From Geomonas anaerohicana (GTDB taxonomy: Bacteria > Desulfobacterota > Desulfuromonadia > Geobacterales > Geobacteraceae), in NCBI RefSeq assembly GCF_016458305.1, contig NZ_JAEMHL010000003.1:1-64000 (forward strand): a stretch of 64,000 bases of DNA, read 5' to 3'. Numbering within the stretch: position 1 is the first letter of the stretch; each line of letters starts with the position of its first letter. A model generated the notes under the pieces. It saw only the letters and a list, made by a program, of their open reading frames with translations, was not told the origin of the DNA and did not search any database. Below are positions 34,063-42,454 of the stretch, piece after piece. Made by a program: the position numbers and the translations under genes.

Positions 34063-34680
34063 TTAGCAGGGGCGTTTCGAGGCGGTGCGCTGCAGCGGTT
34101 CCTTGAACGGCACCAGAGAGCGCCACGTGCGGCACGCTGTGATTCCGCAGTGGCCGTCGTGCCCGTCGCTTGGCATTGAACTACCGATGTCGGCAAACTG
34201 CATCGATCCTACCCACCACTCAAGCCCCACGGTGTACAGGCAATCCTCCCAGTCATCCCACACCAGCTCGAAATCGCGGTCCCGAAGCCAGGCGTCCAAG
34301 TCGTTGCAGCAGTTACAGAGGTGAATCTCCCAGTCCGACCAATCTTTCAGGTGGCTTTGGTCATCTCCAACTGCGAGGTTATGGCCCAGGAATTCCAGGA
34401 GCTCCTTGTGCAGGAAATCGCATATCTCCGAAGTTTCCCGTCCTTGCGAGGTAAAGTGAGCCAACCTGCTTTGGAATACCTCGAATTGCTGGTGTCTTAG
34501 CGGCACCTCCAGGTATACCTCCCAGATGTCGTCCTTTGCTGGCCGTTGGGGTGCCTCCCCCGGCACGTACGTGCAAAAGCCGGTCTTTGGGGAGTATTCG
34601 ACGCAGATCTCGGAACCCTTCACTTTGTGCGACATCAGCATGGAAGTGAAACGGGTAGGAAGAAAGTCGTTATCTTTCAT
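34063..34680 (-). CDS. Hypothetical protein, Trp/Asp-rich
   Basis: A 205-residue soluble protein with GAAGGAG before the ATG. The middle is acidic and rich in Trp (KDWSDWEIHLCNCCNDLDAW, VWDDWEDCLYTVGLEWWVG). No known domain was recognised and there is no signal peptide. It ends 78 bases before the DUF354 gene on the same strand, so both may belong to one transcript. Function unknown. Confidence 0.55.
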   Translation of the reverse strand: MKDNDFLPTRFTSMLMSHKVKGSEICVEYSPKTGFCTYVPGEAPQRPAKDDIWEVYLEVPLRHQQFEVFQSRLAHFTSQGRETSEICDFLHKELLEFLGHNLAVGDDQSHLKDWSDWEIHLCNCCNDLDAWLRDRDFELVWDDWEDCLYTVGLEWWVGSMQFADIGSSMPSDGHDGHCGITACRTWRSLVPFKEPLQRTASKRPC

Positions 34681-34785
34681 CAGCCGTGCTCCTTCCCCTC
34701 CTGTCTGTCATATGCTTATCTGTGCCTCACATCGTCTCTCAGACGACAAAGGCCAGGCGAACCGGTCGTAGATCTGGTCGTTTCC

Positions 34786-35004
34786 TCACATCTTGCCCGA
34801 GGCAAGCCACATCACTACCTCCCCGGGCAAAGAAACTTGGACACCTGATGCTTCTTCACAATCACCGGATGCAGAATTGTAAAACCTGCACTTGGTGAAC
34901 CGGTCGTTACAGAAGTTGCTAAAAATATGCTCCGTCACTGCACGCGAGGTAGTTACAACTTCGTTGGAGAAGGGGCATGAGTCAAACTGCTTACACCGTG
35001 GCAT
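34786..35004 (-). CDS. Small Cys-rich hypothetical protein
   Basis: A 72-residue protein with a strong AAGGAGG site before the ATG at 35004. Five cysteines (CKQFDSC near the start, then FCNDRFTKC and DCEE) suggest metal binding or an iron-sulfur site, but the spacing matches no family I know. It lies upstream of, and on the same strand as, the Trp-rich gene. Confidence 0.55.
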   Translation of the reverse strand: MPRCKQFDSCPFSNEVVTTSRAVTEHIFSNFCNDRFTKCRFYNSASGDCEEASGVQVSLPGEVVMWLASGKM

Positions 35005-35101
35005 GTCGAGACCTCCTTTGCACGCTTGAGTTGTTCGTCCTCCCCATTCACCTGCATCGCTAACCCAGGGACCTGATACTGGTTTAACGGCTATGAGCTG
35101 T

Positions 35102-35398
35102 TCAGAGAGAAGGTTTAGTAAAGTAAAAGAAAATGTCAATCCCTGCACGGGACACGGTGTGTATCAAGGTTTCGGGTTGTACGCACAGTCTGCTGGGGGT
35201 GATGGCACCATAGCCCTTTTGACCTATCGGAGAAATACTGGTTAACAGCCCTCCATATTCGGAATAAACAGAGACATTTACTGATGCTGCGGTCATGAGC
35301 ACTTCCATCTTTTTCGCCACATGCGGTGCATTAGATTGGTTGATGCTAATTGACATGCGACTGAACCACCTTACAATCCCTTGGGTCGCATCCGTCAC
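35102..35398 (-). CDS. Doubtful small protein
   Basis: A possible short frame; an internal ATG would give a protein of about 68 residues (MEVLMTAASVNVSVYSEYGG...). The sequence is not low in complexity but has no clear ribosome site and no recognised domain. It occupies the gap before the acyl operon, which otherwise shows nothing. Confidence 0.25.
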   Translation of the reverse strand: MTDATQGIVRWFSRMSISINQSNAPHVAKKMEVLMTAASVNVSVYSEYGGLLTSISPIGQKGYGAITPSRLCVQPETLIHTVSRAGIDIFFYFTKPSL

Positions 35399-35430
35399 TC
35401 ATATGCTTCTTAAAAAGGGTAATAAAGGCC

Positions 35431-35997
35431 ATGCAGAAGACACTTCTGAGGCGAATGTTCAACAGGCTCTTGGGCCGGCTAGCCATGATTCTGCCGGGGG
35501 CCACTTCAGTCCGACCGGCATTGCACCGGCTAAGAGGTGTGAAAATTACCGGAAGGGTTTTTATCGGAGACGACGTTTATCTTGAAAATGAATATCCGGA
35601 GAACGTGGAAATACAGGAGGGGGCCCAGATAGCGTTGAAGACCATCCTGATCGCGCACACGAGAGGGGCGGGCAAGATCATTATCGGCAAAAACGCCTTC
35701 ATCGGAGCGAACTGTCTTATCACCGCTGCAGGTGGACAGACCTTGACTATTGGTGAAGGCTCTGTGATCAAGGCTGCTACCGTCGTCTCCACGCAGGTAC
35801 CAAGCTTTACCCTCTTTGGCGTTGCTCAAGGAAGAGCGTTGGCCAGGGTCACTGTACCATTGACCATGGATACGTCTTTTGAAGATTTTCTCTCCGGGTT
35901 GAAGCCACTGGCATCGAGTCGCGTACAAGACGGTTGCCCTGAGCACCAGGTAATCTCACCATCACAAAAGGATGATACTCTGGACAAACGATCATGA
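35431..35997 (+). CDS. Hexapeptide-repeat (LbetaH) acyltransferase
   Basis: A 188-residue protein. The left-handed beta-helix repeats run from about residue 38 to 130: VKITGRVFIGDDVYLEN, VEIQEGAQIALKT, IIIGKNAFIGANCLIT and LTIGEGSVIKAATVV, the WbbJ/LacA-like pattern. A His (IAHTRGAGK) is suitably placed for catalysis. Such enzymes acetylate or acylate sugars. It is the first gene of a five-gene operon and its stop overlaps the ACP start (ATGA at 35994-35997). Linkage to an ACP suggests that the acyl donor may be acyl-ACP rather than acetyl-CoA. Confidence 0.85.
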   Translation: MQKTLLRRMFNRLLGRLAMILPGATSVRPALHRLRGVKITGRVFIGDDVYLENEYPENVEIQEGAQIALKTILIAHTRGAGKIIIGKNAFIGANCLITAAGGQTLTIGEGSVIKAATVVSTQVPSFTLFGVAQGRALARVTVPLTMDTSFEDFLSGLKPLASSRVQDGCPEHQVISPSQKDDTLDKRS

Positions 35998-36236
35998 ACA
36001 ATCTCGACATACTGATCTCAATATTCTCAGATGCACTCAGTATCAACCCATCGGAAGTCAGTGAATCTCTTAGCTACGGGGATACATCCTGGGATTCGGT
36101 GGCTCACATGGTAATCATTGCAGCACTGGAAACCGCCTTTGACATAATGATCGACACAGAGGATGTCATTGATATGAGCAGTGTTGCAAAAGCCAAGAGC
36201 ATCGTGGAGAAATATGGAGTCGATCTTGGGGCTTGA
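35994..36236 (+). CDS. Acyl carrier protein
   Basis: An 80-residue acidic protein. Ser35 in DTSWDSVAHM is the site for the 4'-phosphopantetheine arm, with W-D-S in place of the common L-D-S. Four-helix ACP length and an acidic helix II (ETAFDIMIDTEDVIDM) are present. Embedded between an acyltransferase and an SDR, with overlaps on both sides, it is a dedicated carrier rather than the fatty-acid synthase ACP. Confidence 0.9.
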   Translation: MNNLDILISIFSDALSINPSEVSESLSYGDTSWDSVAHMVIIAALETAFDIMIDTEDVIDMSSVAKAKSIVEKYGVDLGA

Positions 36237-36972
36237 AGGCAGGGTTTGTTTCGTCACCGGTTCCACACGGGGCATCGGATGGGCTACGGCTCGGGAACTG
36301 GCACGCCAGGGAGCGACGGTAATACTCAACAGCCGTTGCAATCCGGAATTGCTGGCGCAACGCAGGGATGAACTGCGCGAGGAATTCGCCACGGAAGTGG
36401 GCTCTTGCCTAGGAGACGTGGGAGATTCGGAGGCGATGAAGGATTGCTACGCTTCCATTTTCAAGAACTACAGGCGGCTCGACATCCTGGTAAACAATGC
36501 CGGCATCCTCGATGATCGGATCCTCGGGATGATCTCGTCACAGCATATCGAGCAGGTATTCCGCGTCAACGTCCAGGGCATCATTGTCAACATGCAGTAC
36601 GCAGCACGACTGATGGCGCGCAACAACACCGGTTCGATCGTCAACATAAGCTCCATCATCGGACGTTTCGGCAATGCCGGGCAGGTCGTCTATGGCGGTA
36701 GTAAAGCAGCCGTCATCGGCATGACCCTGTCCGCAGCCAAGGAACTTGCCGTCTCGAACATCCGGGTCAATGCCATCGCGCCGGGTTTCATCGATACCGA
36801 TATGATCAAGGCGCTTCCCCCGGGAAAACACCGGGAACGACTCCAAAGCATCAAGATGGGGAGAATTGGTACCCCTGAGGACGTGGCATGCGGGGTGCTG
36901 TTCTTTTGTTCCGATCTGTCGGCATATGTTACGGGACAGGTACTGGGAGTGGATGGGGGGATGCTGATCTGA
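36214..36972 (+). CDS. FabG-like short-chain dehydrogenase/reductase
   Basis: A 252-residue enzyme; the ATG at 36214 overlaps the ACP end by 23 bases. The NAD(P) motif is VTGSTRGIGWATA, then NNAG. The catalytic Ser (NISSIIGRFGNAG) and YGGSK with Tyr/Lys are intact. The end CSDLSAYVTGQVLGVDGGM is typical of 3-oxoacyl-ACP reductases. Substrates could be a beta-keto or aldehyde group on the carrier. Its stop overlaps the next start (TGATG). Confidence 0.9.
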   Translation: MESILGLEGRVCFVTGSTRGIGWATARELARQGATVILNSRCNPELLAQRRDELREEFATEVGSCLGDVGDSEAMKDCYASIFKNYRRLDILVNNAGILDDRILGMISSQHIEQVFRVNVQGIIVNMQYAARLMARNNTGSIVNISSIIGRFGNAGQVVYGGSKAAVIGMTLSAAKELAVSNIRVNAIAPGFIDTDMIKALPPGKHRERLQSIKMGRIGTPEDVACGVLFFCSDLSAYVTGQVLGVDGGMLI

Positions 36973-38393
36973 TGCTATGGGACATCGAGACAATCACCGC
37001 TGGTGGCTGGTTACATGATGGACGTAGTAACCGCCGGATTTTGTACCGCGAGCTTGGGCAGACTATTGAAGCCGTGGAAAAGGTAATAGGCGCCAGGGAT
37101 AAGCTCCTTGTGGCCCTTGTTGCCGACAATTCCCCGGCGTGTATTGCCTGTTATCTTGCGGCCCTGCGCTGCGGCCACGCGGTTTTACTGTTGAATGCAG
37201 GCGGCGATGCCTCGCTGCGCGAGGGGCTCCTCAGGAGGTATCTCCCTGAGGTTATGCTGCTGCCGCGATGGACTGCGCTGCCGAAATTCTATAAAAGCGT
37301 CTCCGTCCTCGGAGGTTTCGTCTGTTGCTTCCTGGAGCACTCTGCTCCTGGCCCGATTCATCCCGATCTTGCTGTCCTTTTGACATCTTCGGGCACCACC
37401 GGGAACCCCAAGCTGATCCGACTGTCTCATGGCAACCTTCAGTCAAATGCCGCGTCTATTGCATCCTATCTTGGAATTGATGCGGCGGAAACCGCAGTGA
37501 CCAGTCTTCCTATCAGCTACTCGTATGGTCTTTCTGTCGTCAACAGCCATCTCTTGCGCGGTGGTAACCTCGTCTGCACCGATGAGTCGGTGGTCTCAGG
37601 TCGGTTCTGGCAGTTGTTCAGAGAATGTGGTTGCACCTCTTTTGCCGGTGTCCCCCATTCCTACCTGATGCTGGAACGGTTGCGACTGGATCGCATGTCA
37701 TTACCGACGTTGCGAACGCTTACCCAGGCTGGAGGCAGGCTGGCAAAGGATAAAGTAGAGCACTTCTCTCAGCTGGCGGCAAGGATCGGCTGCCGTTTCT
37801 TCGTGATGTACGGCCAGACCGAAGCGACCGCACGCATATGCTACGTGCCATGGGAGCGTCTGGCTGAGAAAGCGGGGTCGGTCGGTATCGCCATCCCGGG
37901 GGGAAGCATCCGCATAGTCGGTGAGGGAGGGCACTCTCTCGAGCCCCGTTGTGAAGGAGAAGTGGTATATGAAGGCCCCAATGTCATGATGGGGTATGCT
38001 GAAAACAGGGACGACCTTGCCATCGGAGACCAACTGTGCGGAGTGCTCCAGACGGGGGATATCGGTTACCTGGATGATGATGGGTTCCTTTATATAACCG
38101 GGCGGTTGAACCGCTTCGTCAAGGTTTTTGGCCACAGGGTGAACCTCGATGACGTGGAGAGGATGCTTGAGGACGCGCTGTCAGTGCCAGTTGCCTGCGT
38201 CGGTAGCGATGATCACCTCTTTGTTTTGCTGGAGTCGTCCGACGATCAACTGCGGCATGAGGCGCGGCAGCGCATCGCCTCCTTGTACCACATTCACCAC
38301 TCTGCCCTGGAGGTGCAGTTGCTACCATCCATTCCAGTGACGGCAGCGGGTAAGAAGGACTATCCCGCCATGCGACGGGAACTGAAGTTGTGA
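36972..38393 (+). CDS. Acyl-AMP ligase (ANL superfamily)
   Basis: A 473-residue adenylate-forming enzyme. Signatures are LLTSSGTTGNPKLIRLSH (phosphate loop), YGQTEATAR (A5), GYLDDDGFLYITGR (A7) and the C-terminal PVTAAGKKDYPAMR with the catalytic Lys. It would activate a carboxylic acid as acyl-AMP and load it onto the ACP encoded two genes upstream. Tight overlaps (1 base with the SDR, GTGA with the next gene) indicate coupled synthesis. The chain length preferred cannot be read from sequence. Confidence 0.88.
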   Translation: MLWDIETITAGGWLHDGRSNRRILYRELGQTIEAVEKVIGARDKLLVALVADNSPACIACYLAALRCGHAVLLLNAGGDASLREGLLRRYLPEVMLLPRWTALPKFYKSVSVLGGFVCCFLEHSAPGPIHPDLAVLLTSSGTTGNPKLIRLSHGNLQSNAASIASYLGIDAAETAVTSLPISYSYGLSVVNSHLLRGGNLVCTDESVVSGRFWQLFRECGCTSFAGVPHSYLMLERLRLDRMSLPTLRTLTQAGGRLAKDKVEHFSQLAARIGCRFFVMYGQTEATARICYVPWERLAEKAGSVGIAIPGGSIRIVGEGGHSLEPRCEGEVVYEGPNVMMGYAENRDDLAIGDQLCGVLQTGDIGYLDDDGFLYITGRLNRFVKVFGHRVNLDDVERMLEDALSVPVACVGSDDHLFVLLESSDDQLRHEARQRIASLYHIHHSALEVQLLPSIPVTAAGKKDYPAMRRELKL

Positions 38394-40723
38394 CGGATAT
38401 CCTGGAAACTCTTTTCCGCAAGCCGCAGTACTCGATCAAGCGCCATGAGAAGGACGCTTTATTGCTGCAAGAGCTTGCTACCCTCCATGACCGCCACCGC
38501 GGTGCTTGTGAGGCGTACCGCGCGATGTCGGATGCCCTTCCTGAGACCAAACCTTCCGCTTTGAGTGATCTTCCCTTTTTTCCCGTTCGCCTCTTCAAGG
38601 AACTCGACCTGCGCAGCGTGTCAGATGATCTGGTTACCAAGATACTTACTTCCAGCGGCACTACTTCGCAGCAGGTGGCTAGAATCGCGGTGGACAGGGA
38701 AACATCGATGTTGCAGACCAAAGCCTTGGCCGCCATAGTCACCTCCTTCATCGGGCCAAAGCGCCTGCCGATGATTATCGTGGACTGCCAGGCCACCATC
38801 CAGAAACGCTCAGAGTTGAGCGCACGGGGCGCGGGGCTGGTGGGGTTGTCTAATTTCGGGCGGAACCACTTCTATGCCCTGGACGATGAGATGCGCCTTG
38901 ACCTATCTGGCCTCCAGGGATTTTGCCGCTGCCATGGTGACGGACCGGTACTGATCTTTGGCTTCACGTTCATGATCTGGCAGTACCTCATTGGGGCGCT
39001 CGCCGACCAGGGAGCATCCATCGCCCTGGAACGCGCCATTCTCATCCACGGCGGCGGGTGGAAAAAGCTCCAGGAACAAAGCGTCGGCAATGATGTCTTC
39101 AAGCAGGCCGTGCGTGAGCGCTGCGGAATAAGAAGGGTTCACAATTTTTACGGGATGGTGGAGCAGGTTGGAAGCGTCTACATGGAGTGCGAGCACGGTT
39201 TTTTCCATGCCCCCAATTTCGCGGACGTTTTGATGCGGGACCCCGTGGACTGGCGCCCGCTACCCCCGGGGCACCGGGGGGTGATTGAAACTGTCAGCGT
39301 GCTGCCCAGAAGCTATCCGGGGCAGGTTTTGCTGACCGAAGATGTCGGCACCGTTCACGGTGTCGACGACTGTCCCTGCGGGCGTTTCGGAACCCGCTTC
39401 AGCGTCGAGGGGCGTTTGCCGAAGGTCGAGTTGCGCGGCTGCAGTGACACTCACGCCTACGACGCGGTTTCAGGGGCAAGCAGCGGGGGAGGGACGGAAC
39501 TTTTCCCTACCTTGCATGAATGCTCCGCTGCGGATCTTTTGCGCGACGATGCCTTCTTCACAGGTCCAATGAGGCCGGCATTTTCCGCCGAGGCTGTGGC
39601 ATTTCTGGACTCGCTCTCCCGAACGATCTTTTCACTTCGGCAGGAGGATGATCCCCCGCATTTCGCGGCTCTTGCTTTTTGGCTGCGTCGGTCCAACATC
39701 TCGCGTCATGTTGAACAGTTTTGCCAGACAGTCGGCGCATGCGAAATAGCGGTACCGCGCGGAACCGCCTTTCATGTTGCCCCATCAAACGTGGAAACCA
39801 TTTTCTTATATTCCTGGGCCCTCTCGTTGCTTGCAGGCAATCGCAATGTAGTGCGTATCCCTCAGGAAGTTTCTCCACGCATGTTCACCCTGCTGCAAGC
39901 CATGCGCGACCTGGCCCAAGATGCACGGTGGAGTGGCATTGCGGAAACCAACCGGTTCCTGTCCTATCCCAGGGATGACAGTTGCAACCGATATTTTTCT
40001 GAACGTGCCGACCTCCGCATTATCTGGGGCGGAGATGCGACCGCCCTTCATTTTCGGGCGCTTCCCGGCAAAGCGGCGGTGAAGGACGTCGTTTTTTGCG
40101 ACAAGGTCTCTTTCTGTGTAGTACAGGCAGAGCGCTATTTGCGTCTGTCGGATGAGGAGGTGAACGAGGCGGCACGGCTGTTTCATAACGACGCCTACCA
40201 GTTCGACCAAAAGGCCTGCTCATCTCCCCAGATCGTTTACTTCGCCGGTAACAGGGAGGCCTGCCATGACGCCAGTTCCAGGTTTTGGCGCGCGCTCCGC
40301 GAGAAAGCGCCGCCAGGAGGAACCGGCAACGATACATCTGCCATGGACAAACTTGTTTTCGGTTACCAAACTGCCGTTCGCGCGCGGGGAGCACATTGGC
40401 CCAGGGGTATCCCTGACGCGGGACCGGTCGTCATGCGGGTCGAAAAAGGTGCCATAAGCGACTTGCCGGCAACCTGCGGCGGCGGGTTCTTCTTCGAATG
40501 TTTCGTCACCGACCTTGAAGAATTAGCTTCCCTGGTGCAGCGCAACGCCCAAACTCTGACCTACCTCGGCCTCACCACAGAGGAAATTAGGGCAGTGGGC
40601 AGTGTCCTTTGTGCAACGGGGATTGAGCGTGTTGTGCCGGTCGGGAAGGCTTTGGACTTTGCGCCGGTTTGGGATGGGTATGTCTTGTTCAGTGAGCTGA
40701 CAAAGAGGGTGTCCATTACCTGA
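38390..40723 (+). CDS. LuxE-LuxC fusion: acyl-protein synthetase plus acyl-CoA reductase
   Basis: A 777-residue protein starting with GTG at 38390. Residues 1-380 are LuxE-like: LTSSGTTSQQVARIAVD (AMP loop), YGMVEQVGSVYMECEHG and CPCGRFGTRFSVEGRLPKVELRG. Residues 400-777 are LuxC-like: an aldehyde-dehydrogenase fold with VPRGTAFHVAPSNVETIFLYS and the reactive Cys610 in DQKACSSPQIVY. In lux operons LuxE makes acyl-AMP and hands the acyl group to a Cys, while LuxC reduces it to an aldehyde. Both fused in one chain would couple activation to reduction. No luciferase genes are present, so this serves another pathway, most likely a glycan substituent. Confidence 0.88.
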   Translation: MTDILETLFRKPQYSIKRHEKDALLLQELATLHDRHRGACEAYRAMSDALPETKPSALSDLPFFPVRLFKELDLRSVSDDLVTKILTSSGTTSQQVARIAVDRETSMLQTKALAAIVTSFIGPKRLPMIIVDCQATIQKRSELSARGAGLVGLSNFGRNHFYALDDEMRLDLSGLQGFCRCHGDGPVLIFGFTFMIWQYLIGALADQGASIALERAILIHGGGWKKLQEQSVGNDVFKQAVRERCGIRRVHNFYGMVEQVGSVYMECEHGFFHAPNFADVLMRDPVDWRPLPPGHRGVIETVSVLPRSYPGQVLLTEDVGTVHGVDDCPCGRFGTRFSVEGRLPKVELRGCSDTHAYDAVSGASSGGGTELFPTLHECSAADLLRDDAFFTGPMRPAFSAEAVAFLDSLSRTIFSLRQEDDPPHFAALAFWLRRSNISRHVEQFCQTVGACEIAVPRGTAFHVAPSNVETIFLYSWALSLLAGNRNVVRIPQEVSPRMFTLLQAMRDLAQDARWSGIAETNRFLSYPRDDSCNRYFSERADLRIIWGGDATALHFRALPGKAAVKDVVFCDKVSFCVVQAERYLRLSDEEVNEAARLFHNDAYQFDQKACSSPQIVYFAGNREACHDASSRFWRALREKAPPGGTGNDTSAMDKLVFGYQTAVRARGAHWPRGIPDAGPVVMRVEKGAISDLPATCGGGFFFECFVTDLEELASLVQRNAQTLTYLGLTTEEIRAVGSVLCATGIERVVPVGKALDFAPVWDGYVLFSELTKRVSIT

Positions 40724-40753
40724 TCAAACCTCAAACTGAATGGGAGAACGGGC

Positions 40754-41632
40754 ATGACCATACGGAACTCAGCAAATAGCAGGGAAACCCTCGCCTGCCT
40801 CATTATAGATGATCCACTTCTCAGGCCCACATACGGGTGTTTGGATTATCAGAAGCTTCTTGACGCGATGAAAGCCCATGATTTTTTCACCGAGATCGCC
40901 TTCATTCCAGGGAACTACAAAAGGAGCGACCCCAGAACCATACGGCTTTTTGCCGACAACCCTGATCGTTATTCCATATGCATACATGGCTGTAATCATA
41001 CCAGCAACGAATTCGGGGGGTACGACTACGATCATCTGTGCATGTTGTCATACACGGCTTTGCTGCGGATGGAACAACACCAACGGCTCACAGGGTTGCC
41101 ATACGACCGCGTCATCGTGTTTCCGCAAGGTCGCTTCTCTTCTGTTGCAATGCAGGCTCTCAAAGATGTGGGTTACGTTGCTGCGTTCAACTCAACCATC
41201 TGGGCAATAGACGGGGAGGGGCCTTCGGTTCTTGAAGGTCAACGTCCGGTCACGAAATATTACCATGACTTCCCATTGTTCTTACGGCGGTATGCGCGGG
41301 ATAAATCGGCTTTTCTTGCTGACATAGCAGCGGGCCGCCCCATCCTCATTGTTGACCACCACGGGGCTTTCAGGAATGGCTATAGACAAGTGACAGACTT
41401 CGTCGACTGGATCAACAACCAGGGCAATATCAGGTGGACATCGTTATGCGACATAGCCAAGCACTACCTCGGGGAACAAGCCGCAGCGATCGGTCCGATC
41501 GGCGGTCCCGGGGCAAGTATAGGCATGGACGTTGGTTCCGCAATACGCCGTTTCCTATGTGAGGCCAGGGATAACTACATAGAAACGAGCAATGTTCTTA
41601 GTAAGGCCTACAAAATGCTGCGTCGACAGTGA
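40754..41632 (+). CDS. NodB-like polysaccharide deacetylase-family protein
   Basis: A 292-residue protein. NodB landmarks are CLIIDDPLL (paired Asp), HGCNHTSNE (HxxxH metal ligands) and VIVFPQGRFS at the position of the RPPYG motif. A later VDHHGAFRNGY could supply the second catalytic His. It has no signal peptide, so it should act in the cytoplasm, on a lipid- or nucleotide-linked sugar or another amide. It is 30 bases downstream of luxEC and probably in the same operon. The divergence of the motifs leaves activity uncertain. Confidence 0.7.
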   Translation: MTIRNSANSRETLACLIIDDPLLRPTYGCLDYQKLLDAMKAHDFFTEIAFIPGNYKRSDPRTIRLFADNPDRYSICIHGCNHTSNEFGGYDYDHLCMLSYTALLRMEQHQRLTGLPYDRVIVFPQGRFSSVAMQALKDVGYVAAFNSTIWAIDGEGPSVLEGQRPVTKYYHDFPLFLRRYARDKSAFLADIAAGRPILIVDHHGAFRNGYRQVTDFVDWINNQGNIRWTSLCDIAKHYLGEQAAAIGPIGGPGASIGMDVGSAIRRFLCEARDNYIETSNVLSKAYKMLRRQ

Positions 41633-41681
41633 GCTGTGAAGGCTTTTTTGAGCGGGTAAGTGGCGGGAACCCGAGGGGCTT

Positions 41682-42038
41682 CTACTGGTTAAAGTGACCG
41701 GGAGGAGTATCCATGAAGTAAATCCCCGAGCAGTCGGCGTAGATTTTATCCACTGCCCACAGCACCACGAGTATTTCTTCGAGTTCCTGTGAAATTCGAT
41801 CCAGCGCAGCCCCCTGCAATTCCGTCTCGGTGGCTTCTCTCAGCATCGCTTCCAATCTTTCGAACGCGGCAAGGTTGCACTGCCGATGTTGGCAACTCTT
41901 GAGCTTTTGGTCCCTCAGAAGAAGTCTCTTTACCTGAATGAACTGGAACTCGAGTCTAAGTTTGTCGCGTTGAGGAATTGTGGAAACCTTGAGTGTTTCC
42001 GAACACCTCTGCACTGCTTGGTACCTTTTGCCGGGCAT
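41682..42038 (-). CDS. Hypothetical helical protein
   Basis: A 118-residue protein from the ATG at 42038 (AAAGGA upstream). It is helical and charged (RQCNLAAFERLEAMLREATETEL and RISQELEEILVVLWAVDKIY), with a Pro/Gly-rich end. No family recognised. It lies below the second copy of the promoter-hairpin element, as the 24365-24700 gene lies below the first. The two proteins are both short and helical but I see no clear alignment between them. Confidence 0.5.
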   Translation of the reverse strand: MPGKRYQAVQRCSETLKVSTIPQRDKLRLEFQFIQVKRLLLRDQKLKSCQHRQCNLAAFERLEAMLREATETELQGAALDRISQELEEILVVLWAVDKIYADCSGIYFMDTPPGHFNQ

Positions 42039-42087
42039 AAGCTGTTCCTTTCCATCTTTTTGTCCGTCCACCTTAAAGCAGGTTTTC

Positions 42088-42180
42088 GAAGTGCAAAGCC
42101 CCCTACCAGTTTTCGATAGGGGGCTTCTACTACACGACGATTAGAATTAAGCATATACAATGTATTTGTTCAAATGTAAA
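42088..42180 (-). ncRNA. Candidate short RNA or attenuated leader, copy 2
   Basis: On the minus strand a promoter TTTACA (42180-42175), 17-base spacer, TATATG (42157-42152) would start near 42145. The block GTGTAGTAGAAGCCCCCTA leads into a 10-bp hairpin (42096-42105 with 42117-42126) and then TTTGCAC. Both elements also have the upstream string TTTTGTTTACAT. Same design as 24930-25024. Confidence 0.5.
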
Positions 42181-42454
42181 CAAAAAAATTAATAAATTGT
42201 TACCGTTTTGAAACTTGAGCACCCTTTGCCCGCCCGCCTCCCCATTAGCGCCAAAAACATGGTCATCTAGGGTTTTAGCTACATTGGAAATGCTGCAGCC
42301 GGTGCTACCCTCGTACCGGAACCAACCCTGAAGAGTTCACAAGCTTCGTAGGCGTGACATGCGTGGAAAATTCGACTTCTTTGCCCAAAGATGGAGCTGA
42401 TAGATTCAGGCGGCGCAGGTAAACGAACTGGCCTACCGCTAACGGGAACCCTTC
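42181..42454 (+). other. Leader region of the B12-radical SAM gene
   Basis: About 270 bases with a hairpin CCGGTGCTACCCTCGTACCGG near 42300-42320. I compared it by eye with cobalamin, GEMM and SAM riboswitch cores and found no match. No gene is supported. Confidence 0.35.

Noticed and set aside
38390..40723. Bioluminescence operon
   Set aside because: LuxC and LuxE parts are present but no luxA or luxB; the gene context is glycan and acyl-carrier chemistry.
42181..42454. Cobalamin or other known riboswitch before the B12-radical SAM gene
   Set aside because: Only a single hairpin was found; no B12-box or other conserved core could be aligned by eye.
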